Assembly: GCA_030765045.1 (NCBI GenBank)
Contig: CM060966.1
Coordinates: 63,357,786 to 63,421,785, forward strand
Reading direction: 5' to 3'
DNA from: Tenodera sinensis
Lineage: Eukaryota > Arthropoda > Insecta > Mantodea > Mantidae
DNA: 64,000 bases
The position numbers and the translations under genes were made by a program. Positions 13,958-27,680 of this stretch are shown here, piece after piece; positions within the stretch are counted from its first letter, which is position 1; each line of letters begins with the position of its first letter. The notes under the pieces were generated by a model, which ran no database searches, was not told the origin of the DNA, and saw nothing but the letters and a program-made list of their open reading frames with translations.

Positions 13958-16690
13958 TATACAATGAACATGTGTAAGTTTTGATGTACATTTCTTGTAT
14001 ATGCAATGAAAGTGTGTATGTTTTGATGTACATTCCTTGTATATACAATGAAAATGTGTATGTTTTGATGTACATTTCTTGAGTGTACAATGAAAATGTG
14101 TAAGCTTTTGATGTACATTTCTTGTATATACAATGAAAATGTGTAAGTTTTGATGTACATTTCTTGTATACACAATGAAAATGTTTAACTTTTGATGTGC
14201 ATTTCTTGCATATACAGTGAAAATATGTAAGATTTTGATCTACATTTCCTGTATGTACAATGAAAATGTGTAAGTTTTGATGTACATTTCTTGTGTATAC
14301 AATGAAAATGTGTATGTTTTGATGTACATTTCTAGTATATACAATGAAAATGTGTAAGTTTTGATGTACATTTCTTGTATATACAATGAAAATGTGTATG
14401 TTTTGATGTACATTCCTTGTATATACAATGAAAATGTGTATGTTTTGATGTACATTTCTTGAGTGTACAATGAAAATGTGTAAGTTTTTGATGTACATTT
14501 CTTGTATATACAATGAAAATGTGTAAGTTTTGATGTACATTTCTTGTATATACAATGAAATTGTGTATGTTTTGATGTACATTTCCTGTATATACAATGA
14601 AAATGTGTATGTTTTGATGTACACTTCTGGTATATACAATGAAAATGTGTAAGCTTTGATGTACATTTCTTGTGTATACAATGAAAATGTGTATGTTTTG
14701 ATGTACATTTCTTGAGTATACAGTGAAAATGTGCAGCTTTGATGTACATTTCTTGTATATACAATGAAAATGTGTAAGTTTTGATGTACATTTCTTGTAT
14801 ATACAATGAAAATGTGTAAGCTTTGATGTACATTTCTAGTATATACAATGAAAATGTGTAGTTTTGATGTACATCTCTTGAATATACAGTGAACATGTGT
14901 AAGTTTTGATGTACATTTCTTGTATGAACAATGATAATGTGTAAGTTTTGACATACATTTCTTGCATATACAATGAAAATGTGTAGGTTTTTGATGTACA
15001 TTTCCTGTATGTACAATGAAAATGTGTAAGTTTTGATGTACATTTCTTGTGTATACAATGAAAATGTGTATGTTTTGATGTACATTTCTTGAGTGTACAA
15101 TGAAAATGTGTAAGTTTTGATGTACATTTCTTGAGTGCACAATGAAAATGTCTAAGTTTTGATGTACATTTTTTGTATATACAATGAAAATGTGTAAGTT
15201 TTGATTTACATTTCTTGTCTGTACAATGAAAATGTGTATGTTTTGATGTACATTTCTTTAGTGTACAACGAAAATGTGTAGTTTTGATTTACATTTCTTG
15301 AGTGCACAATGAAAACGTGTATGTTTTGATGTACATTTCTTGTATATACAATGAAAATGTGTAGGTTTTTGATGTACATTTCTTTAGTGTACAACGAAAA
15401 TGTGTAGTTTTGATTTACATTTCTTGAGTGCACAATGAAAATGTTTACGTTTTGACGTACATTTCTTGCATATACAATGAAAATGTGTAGGTTTTTGATG
15501 TACATTTCTTGTGTATACAATGAAAATGTGTATGTTTTGATGTACATCTCTTGAATATACAATGAACATGTGTAAGTTTTGATGTACATTTCTTGTATGT
15601 ACAATGAAAATGTGTAAGTTTTGACATACATTTCTTGCATATACAATGAAAATGTGTAGGTTTTTGATGTACATTTCCTGTATGTACAATGAAAATGTGT
15701 AAGTTTTGATGTACATTTCTTGTGTATACAATGAAAATGTGTATGTTTTGATGTACATTTCTTGAGTGTACAATGAAAATGTGTAAGTTTTGATGTACAT
15801 TTCTTGAGTGCACAATGAAAATGTCTAAGTTTTGATGTACATTTTTTGTATATACAATGAAAATGTGTAAGTTTTGATTTACATTTCTTGTCTGTACAAT
15901 GAAAATGTGTATGCTTTGATGTACATTTCTTTAGTGTACAACGAAAATGTGTAGGTTTTTGATGTACATTTCTTTAGTGTACAACGAAAATGTGTAGTTT
16001 TGATTTACATTTCTTGAGTGCACAATGAAAATGTGTACGTTTTGACGTACATTTCTTGCATATACAATGAAAATGTGTAGGTTTTTGATGTACATTTCTT
16101 GTGTATACAATGAAAATGTGTATGTTTTGATGTACATTTCTTGAGTGTACAATGAAAATGTGTAAGTTTTGATGTACATTTCTTGAGTGCACAATGAAAA
16201 TGTGTAAGTTTTGATGTACATTTGTTGTATATACAATGAAAATGTGTAAGTTTTGATTTACATTTCTTGTCTGTACAATGAAAATGTGTATGTTTTGATG
16301 TACATTTCTTGTTAATACAATGAAAATGTGTAAGTTTTGATGTACATTTCTTGAGTGCACAATGAAAATGTGTAAGTTTTGATGTACATTTCTTGTATAT
16401 ACAATGAAAATGTGTAAGTTTTGATTTACATTTCTTGTCTGTACAATGAAAATGTGTATGTTTTGATGTACATTTCTTGAGTGTACAATGAAAATGTGTA
16501 AGTTTTGATTCACATTTCTTGAGTGCACAATGAAAATGTGTATGTTTTGATGTACATTTCTTGTATATACAATGAAAATGTGTATGTTTTGATTTACATT
16601 TCTTGTCTGTACAATGAAAATGTGTATGTTTTGATGTACATTTCTTTAGTGTACAACGAAAATATGTAGTTTTGATGTACATTTCTTGTA
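13958..16690 (+). repeat. Type-A higher-order repeat, copy A5, joined to type-B array
   Basis: It opens with the TATGCAATGAAAGTG landmark (14000) and follows the A order through GTGCAGCTTTG (14731) and the GATTTACAT cluster (15.2-16.6 kb). It does not return to a new A start. At about 16,690 it passes into monomers with GTTTATGTTTTGCTG (16706) and TTTTTATGTATAT, the entry signature of the type-B array. From here to about 22.9 kb the variant order is collinear with 51.1-58.7 kb at an offset near 37 kb. Near 15,950 two monomers (84 bp) present at 52.93-53.02 kb are missing, between two copies of TTTAGTGTACAACG. Confidence 0.78.
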
Positions 16691-18195
16691 TATACAATGA
16701 AAATGTTTATGTTTTGCTGTACATTTCTTGTATATACAATGAAAATGTGTACGTTTTTATGTATATTTCTTGTATATACAATGAAAATGTTGATGTTTTG
16801 ATGTACATTTCTTGTATATACAATGAAAATGTGTAAGTTTTGATGTACATTTCTTGTATATATAATGAACATGTGTATGTTTTGATGTACATTTCTTGTA
16901 TGTGCAATGAAAATGTGTAAGTTTTGATGTACATTCTTGTATATAAAATGAAAATGTGTATGTTTTGAAGTACATTTCTTGTATATACAATGAAAATGTG
17001 TAGTTTTGATGTACATTTCTTTAATGTACAATGAAAATATGTAAGCTTTGATGTACAATTCTTGTATATACAATGAAAATGTGTAAGTTTTGATGTACAT
17101 TTTCTTCTATGTAGAATGAAAATGTGTAGGTTTTGAAGTACATTTCTTGTATGTACAATGAAAACGTGTAAGTTTTGATGTACATTTCTTGTATATACAA
17201 TGAAAATGTGTATGTTTTCATGTACATTTCTTGTATATACAATGAAAATGTGTGAGCTTTGATGTACAATTCTTGTATATACAATGAAAATGTGTAAGCT
17301 TTGATGTACATTTCTAGTATATACAATGAAAATGTGTAGTTTTGATGTACATCTCTTGAATATACAATGAAAATATGTAAGTTTTGATGTAGTTCTCTTG
17401 TATATACAATGAAAATGTGTAAGTTTTGATGCACATTTCTTGTATATACAATGAAAATGTGTAAGTTTTGATGTACATTTCTTGTATGTACAATGAAAAT
17501 GTGTAAGTTTTGATGTACATATCTTGCACATACAATTAAAAATGTGTAAGTTTTTGATGTGCATTTCTTGCATATACAATGAAAACGTGTAAGTTTTGAT
17601 GTACATTTCTTGTGTATACAAAGAAAATGTGTGAGTTTTGATGTACATTTCTTGTATATACAATGAAAATGTGTGAGCTTTGATGTACGTTTCTTGTATA
17701 TACAATGAAAATGTGTAAGCATTGATGTACATTTCTAGTATATACAATGAAAATGTGTAGTTTTGATGTACATCTCTTGAATATACAATGAAAATGTGTA
17801 AGTTTTGATGTACATTTCTTGTATATACAATGAAAATGTGTGAGCTTTGATGTACGTTTCTTGTATATACAATGAAAATGTGTAAGCATTGATGCACATT
17901 TCTAGTATATACAATGAAAATGTGTAGTTTTGATGTACATCTCTTGAATATACAATGAAAATGTGTAAGTTTTGATGTACATTCCTTGTATATACAATGA
18001 AAATGTGTAAGTTTTGATGTACATTTCTTGCACATACCATGAAAATGTGTAAGTTTTTGATGTGCATTTCTTGCATGTACAACGAAAATGTGTATGTTTT
18101 GATGTACATTTTTTGAGTGTACAATGAAAATGTGTATGTTTTGATGTACATTTCTTGTATATACAATGAAAATGTGTGAGCTTTGATGTACATTT
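16691..18195 (+). repeat. Type-B satellite block with 167-bp local duplication
   Basis: Monomers here are of a distinct set: GTTTATGTTTTGCTG, TTTTTATGTATAT, GTGTGAGCTTTG, GATGCACAT, GATGTAGTTCTC and the linker CACATACAATTAAAAATG (17531). From 16,706 to at least 17,540 it matches 53,773-54,607 at an exact offset of 37,067 bp. A four-monomer unit marked by GCATTGATG is duplicated (17719 and 17886, spacing 167 bp). TACATTTTCTTCTATG near 17,095 carries an extra T in the conserved ACATTTC block and is shared with 54,164 and 62,597. Confidence 0.8.
16706..16790 (+). other. Landmark monomer pair GTTTATGTTTTGCTG, entry to type-B arrays
   Basis: The pair GTTTATGTTTTGCTGTAC then TTTTTATGTATATTTC marks the change from the GATTTACAT cluster to type-B monomers. 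The first element occurs at 16706, 21821, 25085, 34428, 35012, 39123, 39666, 44910, 49408, 53773, 58136 and 62206, almost always just after the TTTAGTGTACAACG unit. The second element is missing at 35012, 39123 and 39666, which shows single-monomer deletion. Its regularity makes it a good phase marker. Confidence 0.82.
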
Positions 18196-19368
18196 CTAGT
18201 ATATACAATGAAAATGTGTAGTTTTGATGTACATCTCTTGAATATACAATGAAAATGTGTAAGTTTTGATGTACATTTCTTGTATATACAATGAAAATGT
18301 GTAAGTTTTGATGCACATTTCTTGTATATACAATGAAAATGTGTAGTTTTGATGTATATTTCTTGTATATATAATGAAAATGTGTAAGTTTTGATGTACA
18401 TTTGTTGTATGTACAATGAAAATGTGTAGGTTTTGATGTACATTTCTTGCACATACAATTAAAAATGTGTAAGTTTTTGATGTGCATTTCTTGCATGTAC
18501 AATGAAAATGTGTAAGTTTTGATGTACATTTCTTGTGAATACAAAGAAAATGTGTGAGTTTTGATGTACATTTCTTGTATATACAATGAAAATGTGTAAG
18601 TTTTGATGTACATTTCTTGCACATACAATGAAAATGTGTAAGTTTTTGATGTGCATTTCTTGCATGTACAATGAAAATGTGTATGTTTTGATGTGCATTT
18701 CTTGCATGTACAATGAAAATGTGTATGTTTTGATGTACATTTCTTGAGTGTACAATGAAAATGTGTATGTTTTGATGTACATTTCTTTAGTGTACAACGA
18801 AAATGTGTAGTTTTGATGTACATTTCTTGTATATACAATGAAAAGGTTTGCTTTGCTGTACATTTCTTGTATATACAATGAAAATGTGTAGTTTTGATGT
18901 ACATTTCTTGTATATACAATGAAAATGTGTATGCTTTGATGTACATTTCTTGTATATACAATGAAAATGTGTAAGTTTAATATACATTTCCTGTATGTAC
19001 AATGAAAATGTGTAAGTTTTGATGTACATTTCCTGTATATACAATAAAAATGTGTAAGTTTTGATGTACATTTCTAGTATATACAATGAAAATGTGTAAG
19101 TTTTGATGTACATTTCTTGTATATACAATGAAAGTGTGTATGTTTTGATGTACATTCCTTGTATATACAATGAAAATGTGTATGTTTTGATGTACATTTC
19201 TTGAGTGTACAATGAAAATGTGTAAGTTTTTGATGTACATTTCTTGTATATACAATGAGAATGTGTATGTTTTGATGTACATTTCTTGAGTGTACAATGA
19301 AAGTGTGTATGTTTTGATGTACATTTCCTGTATATACAATGAAAATGTGTATGTTTTGATGTACATTT
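18196..19368 (+). repeat. Type-B tandem duplication, first copy (about 1.17 kb)
   Basis: It starts at CTAGTATATAC (18196), which recurs at 19369. Shared landmarks are GATGCACAT (18313 and 19486), TTGTGAATACAAAG (18531 and 19745) and the rare GGTTTGCTTTGCTG (18845 and 20059). The offset changes from 1,173 to 1,214 bp because the second copy has one more GATGTGCAT/TTGCATGTAC monomer near 19,690. After 18,979 (TTTAATATACATTTCCTG) this copy carries an A-type run that the second copy lacks. Confidence 0.8.
18845..18858 (+). other. Rare divergent monomer GGTTTGCTTTGCTG
   Basis: This 41-bp monomer replaces the usual GTGTAAGTTTTGATG with GGTTTGCTTTGCTG. It occurs six times, at 18845, 20059, 24167, 31701, 36480 and 55914. 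It follows TTGTATATACAATGAAAA each time, and in four cases comes shortly after the TTTAGTGTACAACG unit. It is one of the most divergent units in the window and a clean tag for tracing block duplication. Confidence 0.82.
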
Positions 19369-20100
19369 CTAGTATATACAATGAAAATGTGTAGTTTTGA
19401 TGTACATCTCTTGAATATACAATGAAAATGTGTAAGTTTTGATGTACATTTCTTGTATATACAATGAAAATGTGTAAGTTTTGATGCACATTTCTTGTAT
19501 ATACAATGAAAATGTGTAGTTTTGATGTATATTTCTTGTATATATAATGAAAATGTGTAAGTTTTGATGTACATTTGTTGTATGTACAATGAAAATGTGT
19601 AGGTTTTGATGTACATTTCTTGCACATACAATGAAAATGTGTAAGTTTTTGATGTGCATTTCTTGCATGTACAATGAAAATGTGTATGTTTTGATGTGCA
19701 TTTCTTGCATGTACAATGAAAATGTGTAAGTTTTGATGTACATTTCTTGTGAATACAAAGAAAATGTGTGAGTTTTGATGTACATTTCTTGTATATACAA
19801 TGAAAATGTGTAAGTTTTGATGTACATTTCTTGCACATACAATGAAAATGTGTAAGTTTTTGATGTGCATTTCTTGCATGTACAATGAAAATGTGTATGT
19901 TTTGATGTGCATTTCTTGCATGTACAATGAAAATGTGTATGTTTTGATGTACGTTTCTTGAGTGTACAATGAAAATGTGTATGTTTTGATGTACATTTCT
20001 TTAGTGTACAACGAAAATGTGTAGTTTTGGTGTACATTTCTTGTATATACAATGAAAAGGTTTGCTTTGCTGTACATTTCTTGTATATACAATGAAAATG
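19369..20100 (+). repeat. Type-B tandem duplication, second copy (partial)
   Basis: This repeats 18,196 to about 18,890 with the same landmark order and ends soon after GGTTTGCTTTGCTG (20059). It differs from the first copy by one inserted monomer and by substitutions such as TTTTGGTGTAC near 20,030, where the first copy has TTTTGATGTAC. Beyond about 20,100 the sequence resembles 56.17 kb onward, so the collinearity with the distant block picks up again here. Confidence 0.75.
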
Positions 20101-21820
20101 TGTAGGTTTTGATGTACATTTCTTGTATATACAATGAAAATGTGTAAGTTTTGATGTACATTTCTTGTATATACAATGAAAGTGTGTATGTTTTGATGTA
20201 CATTCCTTGTATATACAATGAAAATGTGTATGTTTTGATGTACATTTCTTGAGTGTACAATGAAAATGTGTAAGTTTTTGATGTACATTTCTTGTATATA
20301 CAATGAGAATGTGTATGTTTTGATGTACATTTCTTGAGTGTACAATGAAAGTGTGTATGTTTTGATGTACATTTCCTGTATATACAATGAAAATGTGTAT
20401 GTTTTGATGTACATTTCTTGTATATAATATGAAAATGTGTAAGTTTTGATGTACATTTCTTGTATATACAATGAAAATGTGTAAGCTTTGATGTACATTT
20501 CTAGTATATACAATGAAAATGTGTACTTTTGATGTACATCTCTTGAATATACAATGAACATGTGTAAGTTTTGATGTACATTTCTTGTATGTACAATGAA
20601 AATGTGTAAGTTTTGATGTACATTTCTTGTGTATACAATGAAAATGTGTAAGTTTTGAAATACATTTCTTGAGTGTACAATGAAAATGTGTATGTTTTGA
20701 TGTACATTTCTTTAGTGTACTACGAAAATGTGTAGTTTTGATTTACATTTCTTGAGTGCACAATGAAACTGTGTATGTTTTGATGTACATTTCTTCTATA
20801 TACAATGAAAATGTGTAGGTTTTTGATGTACATTTCTTTAGTGTACAACGAAAATGTGTAGTTTTGATTTAAATTTCTTGAGTGCACAATGAAAATGGGT
20901 AAGTTTTGACGTACATTTCTTGCATATACAATGAAAATGTGTAGGTTTTTGATGTACATTTCTTGAGTGTACAATGAAAATGTGTAAGTTTTGATGTACA
21001 TTTCTTGAGTGCACAATGAAAATGTCTAAGTTTTGATGTACATTTTTTGTATATACAATGAAAATGTGTAAGTTTTGATTTACATTTCTTGTCTGTACAA
21101 TGAAAATGTGTATGTTTTGATGTACATTTCTTTAGTGTGCAACGAAAATGTGTAGTTTTGATTTACATTTCTTGAGTGCACAATGAAAATGTGTATGTTT
21201 TGATGTACATTTCTTGTATATACAATGAAAATGTGTAGGTTTTTGATGTACATTTCTTTAGTGTACAACGAAAATGTGTAGTTTTGATTTACATTTCTTG
21301 AGTGCACAATGAAAATGTGTACGTTTCGACGTACATTTCTTGCATATACAATGAAAATGTATAGGTTTTTGATGTACATTTCTTGTGTATACAATGAAAA
21401 TGTGTATGTTTTGATGTACATTTCTTGAGTGTACAATGAAAACGTGTAAGCTTTGATGTACATTTCTTGAGTGCACAATGAAAATGTGTAAGTTTTGATG
21501 TACATTTCTTGTATATACAATGAAAATGTGAAAGTTTTGATTTACATTTCTTGGCTGTACAATGAAAATGTGTTTGTTTTGATGTACATTTCTTGTGTAT
21601 ACAATGAAAATGTGTAAGTTTTGATTTACATTTCTTGAGTGCACAATGAAAATGTGTATGTTTTGATGTACATTTCTTGTATATACAATGAAAAGTGTAT
21701 GTTTTGATTTACATTTCTTGTCTGTACAATGAAGATGTGTATGTTTTGATGTACATTTCTTTAGTGTACAACGAAAATGTGTAGTTTTGATGTACATTTC
21801 TTGTATATACAATGAAAATG
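20101..21820 (+). repeat. Type-A-like block inside the type-B region
   Basis: It consists of A-type monomers: CCTTGTATATAC, GAGTGTACAATG, GTAAGCTTTG, TTTAGTGTACAACG, GATTTACAT and GAGTGCACAATG. From about 20.5 kb it matches 56.6 kb onward at an offset of 36,106 bp, later 36,315. Private or shared-rare variants include GTACTTTTGATG (near 20,525 and 56,631), TTTTGAAATACAT (near 20,655 and 56,761) and TGAAAAGTGTATG (near 21,690). Confidence 0.75.
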
Positions 21821-24800
21821 TTTATGTTTTGCTGTACATTTCTTGTATATACAATGAAAATGTGTATGTTTTTATGTATATTTCTTGTATATACAATGAA
21901 AATGTGTATGTTTTGATGTACATTTCTTGTATATACAATGAAAATGTGTAAGTTTTGATGTACATTTCTTGTATATACAATGACCATGTGTATGTTTTGA
22001 TGTACATTTCTTGTATGTGCAATGAAAATGTGTAAGTTTTGATGTACATTCTTGTATATAAAATGAAAATGTGTATGTTTTGAAGTACATTTCTTGTATA
22101 TACACTGAAAATGTGTAGTTTTGATGTACATTTCTTTAATGTACAATGAAAATATGTAAGCTTTGATGTACAATTCTTGTATATACAATGAAAATGTGTA
22201 AGTTTTGATGTTCATTTCTTCTATGTACAATGAAAATGTGTAGGTTTAGATGTACATTTCTTGTATGTACAATGAAAACGTGTAAGTTTTGATGTACATT
22301 TCTTGTATATACAATGAAAATGTGTATGTTTTCATGTACATTTCTTGTACATACAATGAAAATGTGTGAGCTTTATGTACAATTCTTGTATATACAATGA
22401 AAATGTGTAAGCTTTGATGTACATTTCTAGTATATACAATGAAAATGTGTAGTTTTGATGTACATCTCTTGAATATACAATGAAAATGTGTAAGTTTTGA
22501 TGTAGTTTTCTTGTATATACAATGAAAATGTGTAAGTTTTGATGCACATTTCTTGTATATACAATGAAAATGTGTAGTTTTGATGTATATTTCTTGTATA
22601 TACAATGAAAATGTGTAAATTTGATGTGCATTTCTTGTATGTACAATGAAAATGTGTAAGTTTTGATGTACATTTCTTGCACATACAATTAAAAATGTGT
22701 AAGTTTTTGATGTGCATTTCTTGCATGTACAATGAAAAGGTGTAAGTTTTGATGTACATTTCTTGTGTATACAAAGAAAATGTGTGAGTTTTGATGTACA
22801 TTTCTTGTATATACAATGAAAATGTGTGAGCTTTGATGTACATTTCTTGTATATACAATGAAAATGTGTAAGCTTTGATGTACATTTCTAGTATATACAA
22901 TGAAAATGTGTAGTTTTGATGTACATCTCTTGAATATACAATGAAAATGTGTAAGTTTTGATGTACATTTCTTGTATATACAATGAAAATGTGTAAGTTT
23001 TGATGCACATTTCTTGTATATACAATGAAAATGTGTAGTTTTGATGTATATTTCTTGTATATACAATGAAAATGTGTAAGTTTTGATGTACATTTCTTGT
23101 ATGTACAATGAAAATGTGTAAGTTTTGATGTACATTTCTTGCTAATACAATTAAAAATGTGTAAGTTTTTGATGTGCATTTCTTGCATGTACAATGAAAA
23201 TGTGTAAGCTTTGATGTACATTTCTTGTGTATACAAAGAAAATGTGTGAGTTTTGATGTACATTTCTTGTATATACAATGAAAATGTGTAAGTTTTGATG
23301 TACATTTCTTGCACATACAATGAAAATGTGTAAGTTTTTGATGTGCATTTCTTGCATGTACAATGAAAATGTGTATGTTTTGATGTACATTTTTTGAGTG
23401 TACAATGAAAATGTGTATGTTTTGATGTACATTTCTTGTATATACAATGAAAATGTGTGAGCTTTGATGTACATTTCTTGTATATACAATGAAAATGTGT
23501 AAGCTTTGGTGTACATTTCTAGTATATACAATGAAAATGTGTAGTTTTGATGTACATCTCTTGAATATACAATGAAAATGTGTAAGTTTTGATGTACCTT
23601 TCTTGTATATACAATGAAAATGTGTAAGTTTTGATGCACATTTCTTGTATATACAATGAAAATGTGTAGTTTTGATGTATATTTCTTGTATATACAATGA
23701 AAATGTGTAAGTTTTGATGTACATTTGTTGTATGTACAATGAAAATGTGTAAGTTTTGATGTACATTTCATGCACATACAATTAAAAATTTGTAAGTTTT
23801 TGATGTGCATTTCTTGCATGTACAATGAAAATGTGTAAGTTTTGATGTACATTTCTTGTGTATACAAAGAAAATGTGTGAGTTTTGATGTACATTTCTTG
23901 TATATACAATGAAAATGTGTAAGTTTTGATGTACATTTCTTGCATGTACAGTGAAATTGTGTAAGTTTTGATGTACATTTCTTGTGTATACAAAGAAAAT
24001 GTGTGAGTTTTGATGTACATTTCTTGTATATACAATGAAAATGTGTATGTTTTGATGTACATTTCTTGAGTGTACAATGAAAATGTGTATGTTTTGATGT
24101 ACATTTCTTTAGTGTACAACGAAAATGTGTAGTTTTGATGTACATTTCTTGTATATACAATGAAAAGGTTTGCTTTGCTGTACATTTCTTGTATATAGAA
24201 TGAAAATGTGTAGGTTTTGATGTACATTTCTTGTATATACAATGAAAATGTGTAAGTTTTGATGTACATTTATTGTATATACAATGAGAATGTGTATGTT
24301 TTGATGTACATTTCCTGTATGTACAATGAAAATGTGTAAGTTTTGACGTACATTCTTGTATATACAATGAAGATGTGTATGTTTTGAAGTACATTTTTGT
24401 ATATACAAAGAAAATGTGTAGTTTTGATGTACATTTCTTGTATGTACAATGAAAATGTGTAAGTTTTGATGTACATTTCTTGTATATACAATGAAAATGT
24501 GTAAGCTTTGATGTACATTTCTTGAATGTACAACGAAAATGTGTACGTTTTCATGTACATTTCTGGTAGATACAATGAAAATGTGTAAGTTTTGATGTAT
24601 ATTTCTTGTATATACAATGAAAATGTGTAAGTTTTGATGTACATTTCCTGTATATACAATGAACATGTGTATGTTTTGATGTACATTTCTTGTATTTGCA
24701 ATGAAAATGTGTAAGTTTTGATGTACATTCTTGTATATAAAATGAAAATGTGTATGTTTTGAAGTACATTTCTTGTATATACAATGAAAATGTGTAGTTT

Positions 24801-25080
24801 TGATGTACATTTCTTTAATATACAATGAAAATATGTAAGCTTTGATGTACAATTCTTGTGTATACAATGAAAATGTGTAAGTTTTGATGTACATTTCTTC
24901 TATGTACAATGAAAATGTGTAGGTTTTGATGTACATTTCTTGTATATACTATGAAAATGTGTATGTTTTTATTTACATTTCTTGTCTGTACAATGAAAAT
25001 GTGTATGTTTTGATGTACATTTCTTTAGTGTACAACGAAAGTGTGTAGTTTTGATGTACATTTCTTGTATATACAATGAA
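21821..25080 (+). repeat. Type-B satellite block, several sub-duplications
   Basis: It opens with the GTTTATGTTTTGCTG entry signature (21821), which matches 58,136 at an offset of 36,315. Long runs of GTGTGAGCTTTG, GATGCACAT, GATGTATAT, TTAAAAATG (about 22,688, 23,152 and 23,780) and TTGTGTATACAAAG follow. A cassette of roughly 0.45-0.65 kb bounded by the TTAAAAATG monomers repeats about three times. GGTTTGCTTTGCTG recurs at 24167. From 24.1 kb the order is shared with 31.69-32.1 and 36.47-36.9 kb, including TTCATGTACATTTCTGGTAG near 24,549. Confidence 0.72.
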
Positions 25081-27680
25081 AATGTTTATGTTTTGCTGTA
25101 CATTTCTTGTATATACAATGAAAATGTGTATGTTTTTATGTATATTTCTTGTATATACAATGAAAATGTGTATGTTTTGATGTACATTTCTTGTATATAC
25201 AATGAAAATGTGTAGGTTTTGATGTACATTATTTGTATATACAATGAACATGTGTATGTTTTGATGTACATTTCTTGTATATACAATGAAAATGTGTAGT
25301 TTTGATGTATATTTCTTTATATACAATGAAAATGTGTAAGTTTTGATGTACATTTCTTGTATGTACAATGAAAATGTGTAAGTTTTGATGTACATTTCTT
25401 CTATGTACAATGAAAATGTGTAGGTTTTGATGTACATTTCTTGTATATACAATGAAAATGTGTAGGTTTTGATGTACATTTCTTGTATATACAATGAAAA
25501 TGTGTAAGTTTTTGATTTGCATTTCTTGCATGTTCAATGAAGATGTGTAAGTTTTGATGTACATTCTTGTATATAAAATGGAAATGTGTATGTTTTGAAG
25601 TACATTTCTTGTATATACAATGAAAATGTGTAGTTTTGATGTACATTTCCTTAATGTACAATGAAAATATGTAAGCTTTGATGTACAATTCTTGTATATA
25701 CAATGAAAATGTGTAAGTTTTGATGTACATTTCTAGTATATACAATGAAAAAGTGTAGTTTTGATGTACATCTCTTGAAAATACAATGAACATGTGTAAG
25801 TTGTAATGTACATTTCTTGTATGTACAATGAAAATGTGTAAGTTTTGATGTACATTTCTTGTGTATACAATGAAAATGTGTAGGTTTTTGATGTACATTT
25901 CCTGTATGTACAATGAAAATGTGTAAGTTTTGATGTACATTTCTTGTGTATACAATGAAAATGTGTAAGTTTTGATGTACGTTTCTTGAGTGTACAATGA
26001 AAATGTGTATGTTTTGATGTACATTTCTTTAGTGTACAACGAAAATGTGTAGTTTTGATTTACATTTCTTGAGTGCACAATGAAAATGTGTAAGTTTTGA
26101 CGTACATTTCTTGCATATACAATGAAAATGTGTAGGTTTTTGATGTACATTTCTTGTATGTACAATGAAAATATGTAAGCTTTGATGTACAATTCTTGTA
26201 TATACAATGAAAATGTGTAAGTTTTGATGTACATTTCTAGTATATACAATGAAAATGTGTAGTTTTGATGTACATCTCTTGAAAATACAATGAACATGTG
26301 TAAGTTGTGATGTACATTTCTTGTATGTACAATGAAAATGTGTAAGTTTTGATGTACATTTCTTGTGTATACAATGAAAATGTGTAGTTTTGATGTACAT
26401 TTCCTTAATGTACAATGAAAATATGTAAGCTTTGATGTACAATTCTTGTATATACAATGAAAATGTGTAAGTTTTGATGTACATTTCTAGAATATACAAT
26501 GAAAATGTGTAGTTTTGATGTACATCTCTTGAAAATACAATGAACATGTGTAAGTTGTGATGTACATTTCTTGTATGTACAATGAAAATGTGTAAGTTTT
26601 GATGTACATTTCTTGTGTATACAATGAAAATGTGTAGGTTTTTGATGTACATTTCCTGTATGTACAATGAAAATGTGTAAGTTTTGATGTACATTTCTTG
26701 TGTATACAATGAAAATGTGTAAGTTTTGATGTACATTTCTTGAGTGTACAATGAAAATGTGTATGTTTTGATGTACATTTCTTGAGTGCACAATGAAAAT
26801 GTGTAAGTTTTGACGTACATTTCTTGTATATACAATGAAAATGTGTAGTTTTGATGTACATTTCTTTAGTGTACAACGAAAATGTGTAGTTTTGATTTAC
26901 ATTTCTTGAGTGCACAATGAAAATGTGTAAGTTTTGACGTACATTTCTTGTATATACAATGAAAATGTGTAGTTTTGATGTACATTTCCTTAATGTACAA
27001 TGAAAATATGTAAGCTTTGATGTACAATTCTTGTATATACAATGAAAATGTGTAAGTTTTGATGTACATTTCTAGTATATACAATGAAAATGTGTAGTTT
27101 TGATGTACATCTCTTGAAAATACAATGAACATGTGTAAGTTGTGATGTACATTTCTTGTATGTACAACGAAAATGTGTAAGTTTTGATGTACATTTCTTG
27201 TGTATACAATGAAAATGTGTAGGTTTTTGATGTACATTTCCTGTATGTACAATGAAAATGTGTAAGTTTTGATGTACATTTCTTGTGTATACAATGAAAA
27301 TGTGTAAGTTTTGATGTACATTTCTTGAGTGTACAATGAAAATGTGTATGTTTTGATGTACATTTCTTTAGTGTACAACGAAAATGTGTAGTTTTGATTT
27401 ACATTTCTTGAGTGCCAAATGAAAATGTGTAAGTTTTGACGTACATTTCTTGCATATACAATGAAAATGTGTAGGTTCTTGATGTACATTTCTTGTATGT
27501 ACAATGAAAACGTGTAAGTTTTGATGTACATTTCTTGTATATACAATGAAAATGTGTAAGTTTTGATGCACATTTCTTGTATATACAATGAAAATGTGTA
27601 GTTTTGATGTATATTTCTTGTATATACAATGAAAATGTGTAAGTTTTGATGTACATTTCTTGTATGTACAATGAAAGTGT
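25081..27680 (+). repeat. Mixed A/B block with an amplified GAAAATAC-GTTGTGATG cassette
   Basis: The landmark CTCTTGAAAATACAATGAAC followed by GTAAGTTGTGATG occurs near 25,775, 26,280, 26,526 and 27,116 (the first as GTTGTAATG). CCTTAATGTAC occurs at 25649, 26403 and 26988. These mark an amplified cassette of uneven length, about 0.25-0.75 kb. In the related segment at 39.9-40.7 kb the cassette is present only once. Elsewhere the GTTGTGATG monomer appears only near 32,668, 37,447 and 40,213. A compact array has therefore been locally expanded here by about 1.3 kb. Confidence 0.75.

Noticed and set aside
12776..14173. 465-codon minus frame with regular 14-residue repeats, possible structural protein
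   Set aside because: The regularity comes from the 252-bp subrepeat, in which all units are 42 bp. The same DNA is open in the other two minus frames.
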